Source: Affinundibacterium macrobrachii (GTDB lineage: Bacteria > Pseudomonadota > Gammaproteobacteria > Burkholderiales > Burkholderiaceae_D). Taken from it: a stretch of 64,000 nt of DNA. Under the pieces are notes generated by a model. The model saw only the letters and a program-made list of their open reading frames with translations, ran no database searches and was not told the origin of the DNA. Shown here one piece after another: positions 26,844 to 35,888 of this stretch; the first letter of the stretch is position 1, and each line of letters begins with the position of its first letter. Both the position numbers and the translations under genes were made by a program. The DNA lies in NCBI RefSeq assembly GCF_014652415.1, contig NZ_BMYT01000001.1, forward strand, positions 682,001-746,000. Reading direction: 5' to 3'.

Positions 26844-28073
26844 CTATTTCTGCAGCGCGACACGACCAAGATCCCAAATCGGTAAGAAGATGCCCAGTGC
26901 CAGTATCAACACCATCACGCCCAAAGAAACAATCAAAATCGGTTCTATGTTTGCAGATAAATTCTTGAGTTCATACTCAACTTCACCTTCATACATCAGC
27001 GCGATTTCGTCCATCAACTCATCTAAGGCACCTGTTTCTTCGCCGACCGCGATCATTTGCAACACGACTGGTGTAAATACGCCACTTGCCGAAGCCGTTC
27101 TTAAAATACTATCGCCGCGCTCTACACCTTCTCGCATTTGATCGACGTGACTTGCGATATAAGTATTATCAACGGTACTCGATACGACAGTTAATGCTTG
27201 CACGATGGGAACGCCGCTCTTGCTTGATAAAGCAAAACTACGAGCGAATCGTGCTAGCGTCGCTTTTAATACGATGCGTCCAAATATCGGGAACTGTAAT
27301 ATTTGTCGATCCCACCAAAACCGACCAGCAACTGTAGAAATAAAATTTTTGAACAGGATTGCTGCACCGAGACTGAATCCAAATAGCAAAATCCAGTAAT
27401 CAACAAAAAACTCAGACATATTCAGCAAAAAGCGCGTCATCAGAGGCAACTCAGCATTAAAGCCAGCAAACACTTTGGCAAACGCAGGAATCACAAAAAT
27501 ATTTACGATAATGATCGCAACTAACATCACGATCATCACAAACATCGGATAACGCAATGCAGTTTTAACCCGATTGCGCATCTCTCGTTCAAATTCCATG
27601 TGCTCAGATAAGCGCAAAAAAATCGTATCTAAACGCCCCGTCATTTCCCCAACGCGGACCATGCTAATAAAGAACATGGAGAACACTTTCGGATGTCTAC
27701 GCATTGCTGCGGACAATTCGCGACCGGTATCTAAAGACTCACGCAGATCCTGAATCACACTACGAAAAGCCCGACTTACCGCAGATTCTTGCAACCCAGC
27801 TAATCCGCGCATAATCGGCACACCAGCGCGAATTAAAGTATGCAGTTGACGACTAAAGAGTTGCACGTCTAAAGCCTGAACTTTTTTCTCCCAAAAACTC
27901 TGCCACCAATTGAGTTCTTTGTTACCAGAGGTATTCGATGTCAATTCAATTTGCGTAGGCGATATGCCCATGCCGAATAGCTGTTTCGCAACGCCATCCG
28001 CGTCCGCGCTTTCCATGACGCCTTCAATTAATTCGCCACGCGAATTTCGCGCTTTATAAGCAAAAAATGGCAT
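26844..28073 (-). CDS. mshG: MSHA inner-membrane platform protein MshG (PilC/GspF family)
   Basis: 409 aa. The N-terminus MPFFAYKARNSRGELIEGVMESADADGVAKQLFGMGISPTQIEL is the PilC/GspF signature. Two T2SSF domains follow (FSRQLHTLIRAGVPIMRGL and FARSFALSSKSGVPIVQALTVVSSTVDN), each with ETGRLD or ETGALDE-type motifs. Transmembrane helices lie at about 170-195, 220-240 and 375-400. It anchors the assembly ATPase MshE to the membrane platform. It begins 8 bp after mshE. Confidence 0.94.
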   Translation of the reverse strand: MPFFAYKARNSRGELIEGVMESADADGVAKQLFGMGISPTQIELTSNTSGNKELNWWQSFWEKKVQALDVQLFSRQLHTLIRAGVPIMRGLAGLQESAVSRAFRSVIQDLRESLDTGRELSAAMRRHPKVFSMFFISMVRVGEMTGRLDTIFLRLSEHMEFEREMRNRVKTALRYPMFVMIVMLVAIIIVNIFVIPAFAKVFAGFNAELPLMTRFLLNMSEFFVDYWILLFGFSLGAAILFKNFISTVAGRFWWDRQILQFPIFGRIVLKATLARFARSFALSSKSGVPIVQALTVVSSTVDNTYIASHVDQMREGVERGDSILRTASASGVFTPVVLQMIAVGEETGALDELMDEIALMYEGEVEYELKNLSANIEPILIVSLGVMVLILALGIFLPIWDLGRVALQK

Positions 28074-28081
28074 GCCTTGGC

Positions 28082-29788
28082 CTATTCTTCAATTTGATTA
28101 CTAATACGCATCGCTTCACTTACCGTAGTCACACCACTGAGCACCAAATCGATCGCATTCTTACGCAAGGTTCGGCCGTTCATTTGACGCTTCGCCACTT
28201 CCATAAAATACGCATTGTCTTCGCTATGGGCAGCATCGACTACCGCCTTCGTCATTTCTAACAATTCATACACCCCCATACGCCCGCGATATCCGGTGCC
28301 ATTACAATGCCCACAACCACGACCAGTATGAAAATGTGCCTGACTCAATGCTTCATCGAGCAAATCCACACTCATCCACTCTTGTTCTGCGGGGGATAAT
28401 TGATGTGGAACACGACAACTCTCACAAATCACTCTGACCAAGCGTTGCGCTAGCACCGCTTGCAAAGAGCTCCCCATCATATAGCGCGGTACGCCCATAT
28501 CTAATAAGCGTATTGGCGTACTAATCGCATCATTGGTATGCAAGGTAGATAGCACCAAATGGCCTGTCATCGCCGCACGCATACCAATTTGTGCGGTTTC
28601 CTGATCGCGCATCTCACCTAATAATAAAATATCAGGATCTTGACGCAACGAGGCGCGCAATACTTTGGCAAAGCTTAGATCGATTTTCTCGTTGACCTGA
28701 ACTTGATTAATCCCAGGCAAGCGATACTCGACCGGATCTTCTACTGTAATCAGCTTGCGGTCTTCACGATTTAACTCCGCTAATGCACCATACAAAGTGG
28801 TTGTTTTACCGCTACCAGTTGGCCCTGTCACTAACACCAAACCATTCGGCCTTTGGATAATCGAACGGAATCGCTCAAGCATATCCGCAGGCATACCAAT
28901 GCGGTCTAAATTTAAAATACCGCCACTTTGATTGAGCAAACGCATCACGATCGATTCACCATATTGCGTCGGCATGGTTGAAATACGAACGTCGATCTGC
29001 TGCTGCCGCACTTTGATGATGAATCTGCCGTCTTGTGGCAAGCGCTTCTCTGAAATATCTAATTCTGAAATGAGTTTCAAGCGCAATGCCAAGGCACCTG
29101 CAATTTTCATATCCGCTTCTGTTTGCAGATGTAAAGAACCGTCAATACGAAAACGAATTTGTAGACGTTTTTCTTGCGGTTCGATATGAATATCTGAGGC
29201 ACGAACTTGGGTCGCATCATCAAATACCGATTGCAACAGCTTTACCACTGGTGCATCTTCGGAGCTGGCCGTCGCGCCCATGCTACCGAAATCAACATTC
29301 GCATCGCCTAACTCTTGTTCAAGTTCACGCGCTAAATCGGTAATCGCCTCGGTGTGTCTATATAGATTATCAATCGCTGCCAGTAGATCATTTTCATTGA
29401 CTACAGCGAGATAGATATTGCTTTTTAAAATACGGCTAATTTCATCGTAAGCAAATAAGTCCGTAGGATCTACCATCGCAACGAGATAGCCGTTATCACG
29501 TTGTTCAAGAACGATTGCCCTGAATCGTCGCGCTTGTAACTCAGGCAGTTTCTTAACTACATCTGGTTTGATGTTGTAGTGCTTTAAGTTGACGAAGCTG
29601 ATATTTAATTGCTTCGCCATTGCTTCTGAGATCTGATCTTCTGTCACAAAGCGATTTTCAACAAATAGACGACCTAACTTGCGCCCTGTACGTTTTTGTT
29701 CAGCTAAGGCAAACTGCAACTGATCTTCGGTCATCAGTTTTTGCTGCAATAAAATTTCACCTAAACGAATTTTTTCTGGCCTTGCCAT
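28082..29788 (-). CDS. mshE: MSHA pilus extension ATPase MshE with c-di-GMP-binding N-domain
   Basis: 568 aa, with GAGGA before ATG 29788. Residues 8-60 hold the two MshEN repeats known to bind c-di-GMP (RLGEILLQQKLMTEDQLQFALAEQ and KLGRLFVENRFVTEDQISEAMAKQ). The N2 domain follows, then the secretion ATPase core: Walker A GPTGSGKTT (322-330), the Asp box, Walker B ILLLGEMRD (387-395) and the His box STLHTND. A zinc-binding tetracysteine is complete (C455, C458, C492, C495). It powers pilus extension in the cytoplasm and its activity should depend on c-di-GMP. It is the first gene of the msh locus, divergent from moxR. Confidence 0.95.
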   Translation of the reverse strand: MARPEKIRLGEILLQQKLMTEDQLQFALAEQKRTGRKLGRLFVENRFVTEDQISEAMAKQLNISFVNLKHYNIKPDVVKKLPELQARRFRAIVLEQRDNGYLVAMVDPTDLFAYDEISRILKSNIYLAVVNENDLLAAIDNLYRHTEAITDLARELEQELGDANVDFGSMGATASSEDAPVVKLLQSVFDDATQVRASDIHIEPQEKRLQIRFRIDGSLHLQTEADMKIAGALALRLKLISELDISEKRLPQDGRFIIKVRQQQIDVRISTMPTQYGESIVMRLLNQSGGILNLDRIGMPADMLERFRSIIQRPNGLVLVTGPTGSGKTTTLYGALAELNREDRKLITVEDPVEYRLPGINQVQVNEKIDLSFAKVLRASLRQDPDILLLGEMRDQETAQIGMRAAMTGHLVLSTLHTNDAISTPIRLLDMGVPRYMMGSSLQAVLAQRLVRVICESCRVPHQLSPAEQEWMSVDLLDEALSQAHFHTGRGCGHCNGTGYRGRMGVYELLEMTKAVVDAAHSEDNAYFMEVAKRQMNGRTLRKNAIDLVLSGVTTVSEAMRISNQIEE

Positions 29789-29819
29789 TTTTTTCCTCGG
29801 TCTACACTGTCGATTTGTT

Positions 29820-29852
29820 CTTTAGCTGCTCTTTAGCTACTCTTTAGTTGTT
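29820..29852. repeat. Three tandem 11-bp repeats upstream of mshE
   Basis: CTTTAGCTGCT (29820-29830), CTTTAGCTACT (29831-29841) and CTTTAGTTGTT (29842-29852) follow each other without gaps. They lie 31 bp before the mshE start, in the divergent mshE/moxR region. The 11-bp spacing matches roughly one helical turn, so a repeated protein-binding site is possible. Confidence 0.6.
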
Positions 29853-30003
29853 CTCTTTTTTATGCCAACTACATGCGGGTGCTATTCCAGCACTATCCAC
29901 TTTGCCCCACGATTTAGGGTTTGGGGAAATACATCTCTGTGCTAGTCTTGCACAATTCAAGCAATATGCAATATCTGATGCAACGATTCTATGGGAAAAG
30001 CAC

Positions 30004-30924
30004 ATGTTTTCAAAAGTCCATGAGGTAGCAAAACAACTGAACCAAGTCATTATCGGTAAAGAAGGTCAAATTCAACAAGCCTTAGTATGTTTATTAGGTG
30101 GTGGACATTTATTAATCGAAGATGTTCCCGGTGTCGGCAAAACAACCTTAGCACATGCGTTGGCGATTTCCTTAGGCCTTCAATTCAATCGTTTACAATT
30201 TACGTCTGATCTACTACCAACGGATGTGGTTGGCGTCTCGATTTTTGAACGAGAAAAAAGCCAGTTTGTTTTTCACCCTGGCCCTATCTTCACACAAGTT
30301 TTACTAGCCGATGAAATCAATCGCGCTACACCAAAAACCCAATCTGCGCTTTTAGAAGCAATGGAGGAGCAGCAAGTCAGTGCGGAAGGACAAACTCGGC
30401 AACTTCCCCAACCTTTCTTTGTTATCGCAACGCAGAACCCAACCCACCAAGTTGGTACGTTTGCGCTACCAGAATCACAGCTTGATCGTTTCCTGATGTG
30501 CGTTTCTTTAGGTTACCCCGATGCCGCTGCAGAAAGAGCATTATTATTAGGAGAAGATCGACGCAGTCTATTGAAAAATTTACCTGCGATTATGCAGCCT
30601 GAAGAATTACAAGCGATACAACATGCTATCCGAAATATTCATGCTTCGTCGTCTTTAGTCGATTACTTACAAAAAATCGCACAAAGCACGCGTGAAGCAG
30701 GTCTGTTTGCCGAAGGAATGAGCCCACGTGCTGCAATCGCATTATTACAAGCATCGAAAGCATGGGCAGCAATTGAAGGACGAGACCATGTTTTGCCCGA
30801 AGACATTCAAGCAGTATTGGTTCCGGTGATTGCACATCGCCTACGTCCAATCAAAGCGGTGAATAACAAAACAAATGCTAGTGCAGATTTGCTGGTGCAA
30901 TTAATGCAAAAAATTCCCGTTTAA
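30004..30924 (+). CDS. MoxR-family AAA+ ATPase
   Basis: About 306 aa from ATG 30004 (MFSKVHEVAKQLNQVIIGKEGQIQQALVCLLGGGHLLIEDVPGVGKTTLA), with GGGAAAAG upstream; the frame is open back to 29848, but the extra 52 codons do not look like protein. Walker A is PGVGKTT, Walker B is VLLADEINRATPKTQSALLEAMEE, and sensor 1 is FFVIATQNP. A C-terminal helical lid follows (GMSPRAAIALLQASKAWAA). MoxR ATPases act as chaperones, usually together with the downstream DUF58/VWA and transglutaminase partners, as arranged here. Cytosolic. Confidence 0.93.
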   Translation: MFSKVHEVAKQLNQVIIGKEGQIQQALVCLLGGGHLLIEDVPGVGKTTLAHALAISLGLQFNRLQFTSDLLPTDVVGVSIFEREKSQFVFHPGPIFTQVLLADEINRATPKTQSALLEAMEEQQVSAEGQTRQLPQPFFVIATQNPTHQVGTFALPESQLDRFLMCVSLGYPDAAAERALLLGEDRRSLLKNLPAIMQPEELQAIQHAIRNIHASSSLVDYLQKIAQSTREAGLFAEGMSPRAAIALLQASKAWAAIEGRDHVLPEDIQAVLVPVIAHRLRPIKAVNNKTNASADLLVQLMQKIPV

Positions 30925-31000
30925 TTTAAATAGCGGGCCGAGCACTAACTGCTTTCTTAATAATTAAATCGAACAAATTTCTTTTTCCGACATCAATACA

Positions 31001-31981
31001 ATGCGCATTTTCCAACAATTCAAAACAAAATTTGAGCAGATTGTTTTACTGGAAAAAACAGCCGAGGTCGGAGAAGTCGTCTTAAAACAAAGGCGAGTAT
31101 TTACCTTACCAAGTAAAGCTGGATTGGTTTACATTGGTTTATTGCTGATCCTGTTTTTAACCGCAACCAATTACAGCCTCAATTTGGGGTTGGGCATGAC
31201 TTATTTATTGGCTGGCTTAGCTGCGGTCAATGCCTTGTTCACTTTCCGAAATCTCGCCTACTTGCGCTTAAACGCCGGGCAAGGAAACCCTGTCTTCGCT
31301 GGTGACATTGCCGAGTTTCCGATCCATATAGATAACCCCAAGAACCTTGAGCGCTACGCCTTGCATGTTGGTTTGATGGATAAAGCGGCAGTGACACAAA
31401 CCGTCGACATTACTGGAAATTCTCAACAAACGATTTATCTTCAGGTTTTGAGCAATCAACGAGGCTACCTGCAATGCCCTAGAATTAAGTTACAAACATG
31501 GTTCCCACTTGGCTTGTTGCGCGCGTGGAGCACATGGATGCCAGCCAGCTCGATTTTGGTTTACCCAACACCTGAAGCGATTAGCCCACCATTACCCTTC
31601 GGTAGCGAGGGACAAGGAAATGCGCTGTCAAATTCAGGCAATGAAGATTTCTCGGGCGTGCGCAGCTATCAATCTGGTGATCCGCTGAAACAGCTTTCTT
31701 GGAAACACATCGCGCGCGTCGATCTAGAGGCTGGCGGTAGTTTGATATCGAAACAATTTGCTGGGTCTAGTGGTGGAAAAATCTTTATCGATTTCGACGC
31801 AATTTCACCGCAGCTAGACGTAGAAAATCGCTTGTCTAGAATGTGTAGTTGGGTTTTGCAAGCGGAACGTCTGCAGCTTGACTACGGTTTTAAACTCAAA
31901 GGCTTTGAGTTGCCGCCTGCTCAGGGTGAAATACACAGCCAAGCCTGCTTAACCGCATTAGCATTATTTGAAATTTCGTAA
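31001..31981 (+). CDS. DUF58 membrane protein of the MoxR operon
   Basis: 326 aa. Two adjacent transmembrane helices lie at about 38-80 (AGLVYIGLLLILFLTATNYSLNLGLGMTYLLAGLAAVNALF). The DUF58 signature FSGVRSYQSGDPLKQLSWKHIAR is intact at about 215-237. Members of this family are VWA-like and work with MoxR ATPases; no MIDAS motif is apparent here. It lies 76 bp after moxR and 12 bp before the transglutaminase gene, so these are probably one operon. The role in the envelope is inferred. Confidence 0.9.
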   Translation: MRIFQQFKTKFEQIVLLEKTAEVGEVVLKQRRVFTLPSKAGLVYIGLLLILFLTATNYSLNLGLGMTYLLAGLAAVNALFTFRNLAYLRLNAGQGNPVFAGDIAEFPIHIDNPKNLERYALHVGLMDKAAVTQTVDITGNSQQTIYLQVLSNQRGYLQCPRIKLQTWFPLGLLRAWSTWMPASSILVYPTPEAISPPLPFGSEGQGNALSNSGNEDFSGVRSYQSGDPLKQLSWKHIARVDLEAGGSLISKQFAGSSGGKIFIDFDAISPQLDVENRLSRMCSWVLQAERLQLDYGFKLKGFELPPAQGEIHSQACLTALALFEIS

Positions 31982-31993
31982 AAAAATCGCACT

Positions 31994-34015
31994 ATGCTTA
32001 AGCATTCTCTTTTCAATACTGTTGCAACACTTAGTCGAGATAAACGCGATACTTTGCTATTGGTTTTTGCCTGCTTTTTGGTGATACTCAATCATGTTGA
32101 TAGCTTATATATCTGGGTAAGTTGTAGTGCAATCGCACTCATGCTATGGCGCGCATGGTTTACTCTGCGCGGCAATCAACTACCCGCAAGGTGGGTATTA
32201 CTACCAATTGCAGCGGCCTTAATGGCGGGCATTTTTTGGCAGTTTCGAAGTTTTTTTGGGCGAGAAACGGGCGTCGCCATGCTCGCCTTGCTGCTGGCTT
32301 GCAAAATGTTAGAAATGCATGCCGAGCGCGATTTGTTCGTGATTTTGTTTTTAAGCTTTTTTCTGCTACTCACCCGATTCTTTGAATCTCAGAGTCTTGT
32401 CGCTGCATTTCAAGTCGCAGTATCCACCATCGTTCTTTTATTGGCGCAACTCAGCTTTCAGTTCGAAAAAAAAACCATCAAGCTTTGGGCCAAAACAAGA
32501 ATTGTGTTGAGCATGCTTGCTATCGCAATGCCATTAACGATACTGGCATTTTTCCTATTCCCCAGAATTCAAGGTCCGCTATGGGGCTTACCCAGTGACG
32601 CGGATGTCGCGCGCTCGGGCTTATCAGATTCGATGACGCCTGGGAATATCAGCAAACTTGCGATGTCGGAAGAACTCGTTTTCCGTGTGAAATTTCTTGA
32701 GCAAACACCAGAAAAATCAGCTTTGTACTGGCGCGCTTTAGTGCTCACACAATTTGACGGACGTCGCTGGTCACAAAATCGCTTCTCAAAAAATATTACA
32801 CCACGTCAGCTAGAAACACGTGGGCCTGCGATTTCACAAGAAATTACACTCGAACCCAGCAATACAAGTTTCTTGTTCGGTGTCGACAGCATTGCCAATC
32901 CACCCTTGGTCGAAGGCACGCTCGCCAGCCTCAACTCAGATGGTGAGCTACAACACCGCGACAAAGTCACACAAAGAATCCGTTACCAAGTCACATCGTT
33001 CCCTGATTATCGATTCAATGTGTCGCCCAATCCTATAGAACTACAATTAAATCTAAGACTGCCGAATAATTTCAATCCACAAACGCGTAGTTTTGCACAA
33101 GAAATTAGGCGGCAAAATCCAGAGCCGCTGGCACAAGTCAACGCGGTATTAAATTTTTTTAGAAATGAACGGTTCTTCTACACCTTAGAACCACCTCAGC
33201 TGGGTCGACATAGCGCAGATGATTTTTTATTCAACACCCGCGCAGGTTTTTGTGAACACTATTCCAGCGCCTTTGTCATTCTAATGCGGGCTATGGGCAT
33301 TCCGGCGCGCGTGGTTACCGGTTATCAAGGTGGAACACTCAATACGCAAGGCGGTTTCTATGAAATTCGGCAATCGGATGCACATGCTTGGGCTGAGGTT
33401 TGGCTGAGCGAACGCGGTTGGATCAGAGTCGATCCAACCGCAGCCGTCGCTCCCAACCGAATTCTTCGCAACTTAGAAGCAACTCAAGAAAAATCGGGGT
33501 TGGCTGGAATCGTTAACGACCTAATTAAAGAAAACGCTTGGAGTCGCGAACTACGCATGCAATGGAATGCGCTTAACTATTCTTGGAATCAATGGGTTCT
33601 TAATTACAACCAAACGCAACAAACCAAACTATTAGATCGACTTGGATTGAACCAGTTAGACTGGAGTACGAGCTTAATGTGGATATTCGGCATCGGTTTA
33701 ATTATCGTCGGTTCATTAGCTATCCCGCTACTTCCCAAACGTATACAGAGGGCACCAATCGATCGTCTGTATTTACGCCTATGTGAAAAACTTGCCAAGC
33801 AAGGCTTCGTAAAAACAATCCATGAAGGACCTTCAAGCTATCTTGAGCGACTGCAAGCCACGATGGCTGCAGAAAAATATCAATTGGTAGACGAATTTAT
33901 TCGTCACTATATCGCAATAAAATATGGTAAAACATCAGCCTCAGTTGAACAAAAAAATATGGATGAAGTGAACGCGCAGTTACAAGATATGCGACGCTTA
34001 CTCAAGCGCATTTAA
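31994..34015 (+). CDS. tgpA: Transglutaminase-like membrane protein TgpA (DUF3488/DUF4129)
   Basis: 673 aa. Five to six N-terminal transmembrane helices (about 15-190) correspond to DUF3488. A periplasmic transglutaminase-like domain follows with the catalytic triad C420 (RAGFCEHYSSAF), H464 (SDAHAWAEVW) and D480 (WIRVDPTAAV). One more transmembrane helix lies at about 555-575 (LMWIFGIGLIIVGSLAIPLLP), and the C-terminus is a DUF4129-like region (YLRLCEKLAKQGF ... PSSYLERLQ). The triad looks complete. A Pseudomonas homologue is essential for viability; the exact substrate is unknown. It overlaps no neighbour and is followed after 44 bp by mltB. Confidence 0.92.
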   Translation: MLKHSLFNTVATLSRDKRDTLLLVFACFLVILNHVDSLYIWVSCSAIALMLWRAWFTLRGNQLPARWVLLPIAAALMAGIFWQFRSFFGRETGVAMLALLLACKMLEMHAERDLFVILFLSFFLLLTRFFESQSLVAAFQVAVSTIVLLLAQLSFQFEKKTIKLWAKTRIVLSMLAIAMPLTILAFFLFPRIQGPLWGLPSDADVARSGLSDSMTPGNISKLAMSEELVFRVKFLEQTPEKSALYWRALVLTQFDGRRWSQNRFSKNITPRQLETRGPAISQEITLEPSNTSFLFGVDSIANPPLVEGTLASLNSDGELQHRDKVTQRIRYQVTSFPDYRFNVSPNPIELQLNLRLPNNFNPQTRSFAQEIRRQNPEPLAQVNAVLNFFRNERFFYTLEPPQLGRHSADDFLFNTRAGFCEHYSSAFVILMRAMGIPARVVTGYQGGTLNTQGGFYEIRQSDAHAWAEVWLSERGWIRVDPTAAVAPNRILRNLEATQEKSGLAGIVNDLIKENAWSRELRMQWNALNYSWNQWVLNYNQTQQTKLLDRLGLNQLDWSTSLMWIFGIGLIIVGSLAIPLLPKRIQRAPIDRLYLRLCEKLAKQGFVKTIHEGPSSYLERLQATMAAEKYQLVDEFIRHYIAIKYGKTSASVEQKNMDEVNAQLQDMRRLLKRI

Positions 34016-34059
34016 TTGCCATCCATGACCCATTTATATCATTACCAGATCGCTATATT

Positions 34060-35187
34060 TTGAAAATTCTCTCTCACATTCTCTATGCTAGTGTAAGCGC
34101 CACAATGATTTTGTGTACCAGCGCTGTAGGAAATTTATTGTTATCTCATGACGCTGTGGCTGCAAACACAAAAAAAGTAGCCGCTAAATCGAATCAAAAA
34201 AACACCCAAAGTAAAGCAGCAGATGTGCATTATCTAGAGTGGCAAGAGGTACAAAGCTTTATCGCCGAAATGCAAGCGCAGCATCAATTTCCGCTCGATC
34301 AGCTACAACACATTTTCGATAATGCACGCTATGTTGAATCTGCGGTACAACTAGTCAAACCAGCACCGCCAGGCAAACCAAAAAATTGGAAAGCGTATCG
34401 AGCGCGCTTTGTCGAAAACGGTCGGATCGCCGCGGGCGTCACGTTCTGGGAAAGAAATCAAGAGACATTACAACGCGCAGAACGTCTATTTGGTGTGCCT
34501 GCTGGAATTATTGTTGGGCTAATCGGCGTAGAAACAATTTTTGGCAAAAATACCGGGAGTTTTCGCGCGCTAGATGCATTGACGACACTCGCTTTTTCTT
34601 ACCCGGAAACGCCAAATCGTGAAGCGAGAAGTCAATTTTTTAAAAATGAACTAAGCCAATTATTGTTATTTGCCAGAGATAACAAACTTGATGTTTTCTC
34701 GATTAAGTCTTCTTACGCAGGCGCAATTGGACTCGCTCAATTTATGCCTAGTAGTTTGCGACAACATGCCCTTGATTTTGATAGCGATGGAAAAATCGAT
34801 TTGAGAGAATCTGAGGCGGATGCCATTGGCAGCGTTGCGAACTATCTAGCCAAACACGGCTGGCAAAAAGACTTGCCATTTGCCTTTCCAGCGACATTAC
34901 TCGATCAAGATCCTGCCTCACTTAGTCTGAAAGATGCCTTAAATCGCGGACTAAAATCGAGTTTTTACATTGATGATCTAAAATTACTGGTCAGCACTGC
35001 AGATGATAAAGCCCCACGAAATTTAAAGTACGGTTTAATCGATCTACAAAATGGTGATGATCCAACCGAATACTGGCTGGCGACAGAGAACTTTTTTGCG
35101 ATCACTAAATACAACCGGAGTTATTTTTACGCAATGTCGGTCATTGATCTTGGCAACGTCATCGCACTCGCTCGCACCAAAGAATAA
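34060..35187 (+). CDS. mltB: Membrane-bound lytic murein transglycosylase B
   Basis: 375 aa if the TTG at 34060 is the start. This gives a credible signal peptide (MKILSHILYASVSATMILCTSAVG); the first in-frame ATG, 15 codons on, leaves a poor signal and there is no Shine-Dalgarno for either. The catalytic domain is GH103/SLT-2, with the catalytic Glu at about 158 in GLIGVETIFGKNTGSFRALDALTTLAF. It continues SSYAGAIGLAQFMPSSLRQHALDFDSDGKIDL, which also carries a calcium-binding-like DFDSDGKIDL loop. No lipobox Cys is obvious, so it may be soluble in the periplasm. It cleaves peptidoglycan with 1,6-anhydro product formation. It closes the MoxR gene run. Confidence 0.9.
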   Translation: MKILSHILYASVSATMILCTSAVGNLLLSHDAVAANTKKVAAKSNQKNTQSKAADVHYLEWQEVQSFIAEMQAQHQFPLDQLQHIFDNARYVESAVQLVKPAPPGKPKNWKAYRARFVENGRIAAGVTFWERNQETLQRAERLFGVPAGIIVGLIGVETIFGKNTGSFRALDALTTLAFSYPETPNREARSQFFKNELSQLLLFARDNKLDVFSIKSSYAGAIGLAQFMPSSLRQHALDFDSDGKIDLRESEADAIGSVANYLAKHGWQKDLPFAFPATLLDQDPASLSLKDALNRGLKSSFYIDDLKLLVSTADDKAPRNLKYGLIDLQNGDDPTEYWLATENFFAITKYNRSYFYAMSVIDLGNVIALARTKE

Positions 35188-35453
35188 GCGTACTTAACAC
35201 CAAATAATCCGTTGCCAAATTCAAATTCACCAATAAAAAATATTGCAAATAAGAATTTTTTGGTCTAAAGTAATGTTATCTAATGATACATTTATGATGG
35301 TTTACAGGAAAGTGTCAATAGATTTAACAATTTTCTTTCTTAATTTTTTCGTATTAAGTAGATAAATTTGTCTCAACGATATAGTATTACTGTTTAAATA
35401 ATTGATTACTGCACCCTCCTGCACACTTAATAATCATCAACAATGAGGTAATG

Positions 35454-35762
35454 ATGCCAAACTTGACACAATTAGAATCAGATGAAATCGACTACGATCC
35501 AAATAATCTTTTGGATACTTTGATCAAACAATTACATCTGAAAAATGACGCTGCGCTCTCTAGAGCCTTAGAAGTTGCGCCACCAGTTATCAGTAAAATC
35601 CGTCATCGTCGTTTACCTGTTGGCGCATCTTTATTGATCCGTATGCATGAAATCAGCGATGTCAGCATCAAAGATTTACGCGCATTAATGGGTGATCGCC
35701 GCGCAAAATTCCGCATCAGCGACAAACAATTCAAGCCTAAAGACACTGCAAATAACGGCTAA
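35454..35762 (+). CDS. Small helix-turn-helix DNA-binding protein
   Basis: About 102 aa from ATG 35454, which is 5 nt after GAGG; the ATG at 35451 is only 2 nt from it. The central region KNDAALSRALEVAPPVISKIRHRRLPVGASLLIRMHEISDVSIKDLRALMG looks like a Cro/cI-type helix-turn-helix (AALSRALEVAPPVISKIRHRR). It is similar in style to short regulators I associate with Burkholderiales, but I cannot name a function. It stands alone, with a 263-bp AT-rich upstream region and a strong terminator behind it, and is convergent with cysM. Confidence 0.85.
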   Translation: MPNLTQLESDEIDYDPNNLLDTLIKQLHLKNDAALSRALEVAPPVISKIRHRRLPVGASLLIRMHEISDVSIKDLRALMGDRRAKFRISDKQFKPKDTANNG

Positions 35763-35802
35763 AACTTAGATTAAAATTTAGATTTAAATCTAGGTTTCGT
35801 TA

Positions 35803-35842
35803 AAAAAATCGAAGATCAGTTAAATACTGACTTCGATTTTTT
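35803..35842. terminator. Bidirectional terminator between the HTH gene and cysM
   Basis: AAAAAATCGAAGATCAGT (35803-35820) pairs, with one bulge, to ACTGACTTCGATTTTTT (35826-35842). T-rich runs on both strands serve the convergent genes ending at 35762 and 35889. Confidence 0.85.
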
Positions 35843-35888
35843 GTTTTTCGTTGCCATTAAACAACAATCGAAAAGAAAGCTCCAAATA

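Noticed and set aside
29848-30003. Longer N-terminus for the MoxR ATPase
   Set aside because: The added 52 codons are not family-like and a ribosome site lies before ATG 30004.
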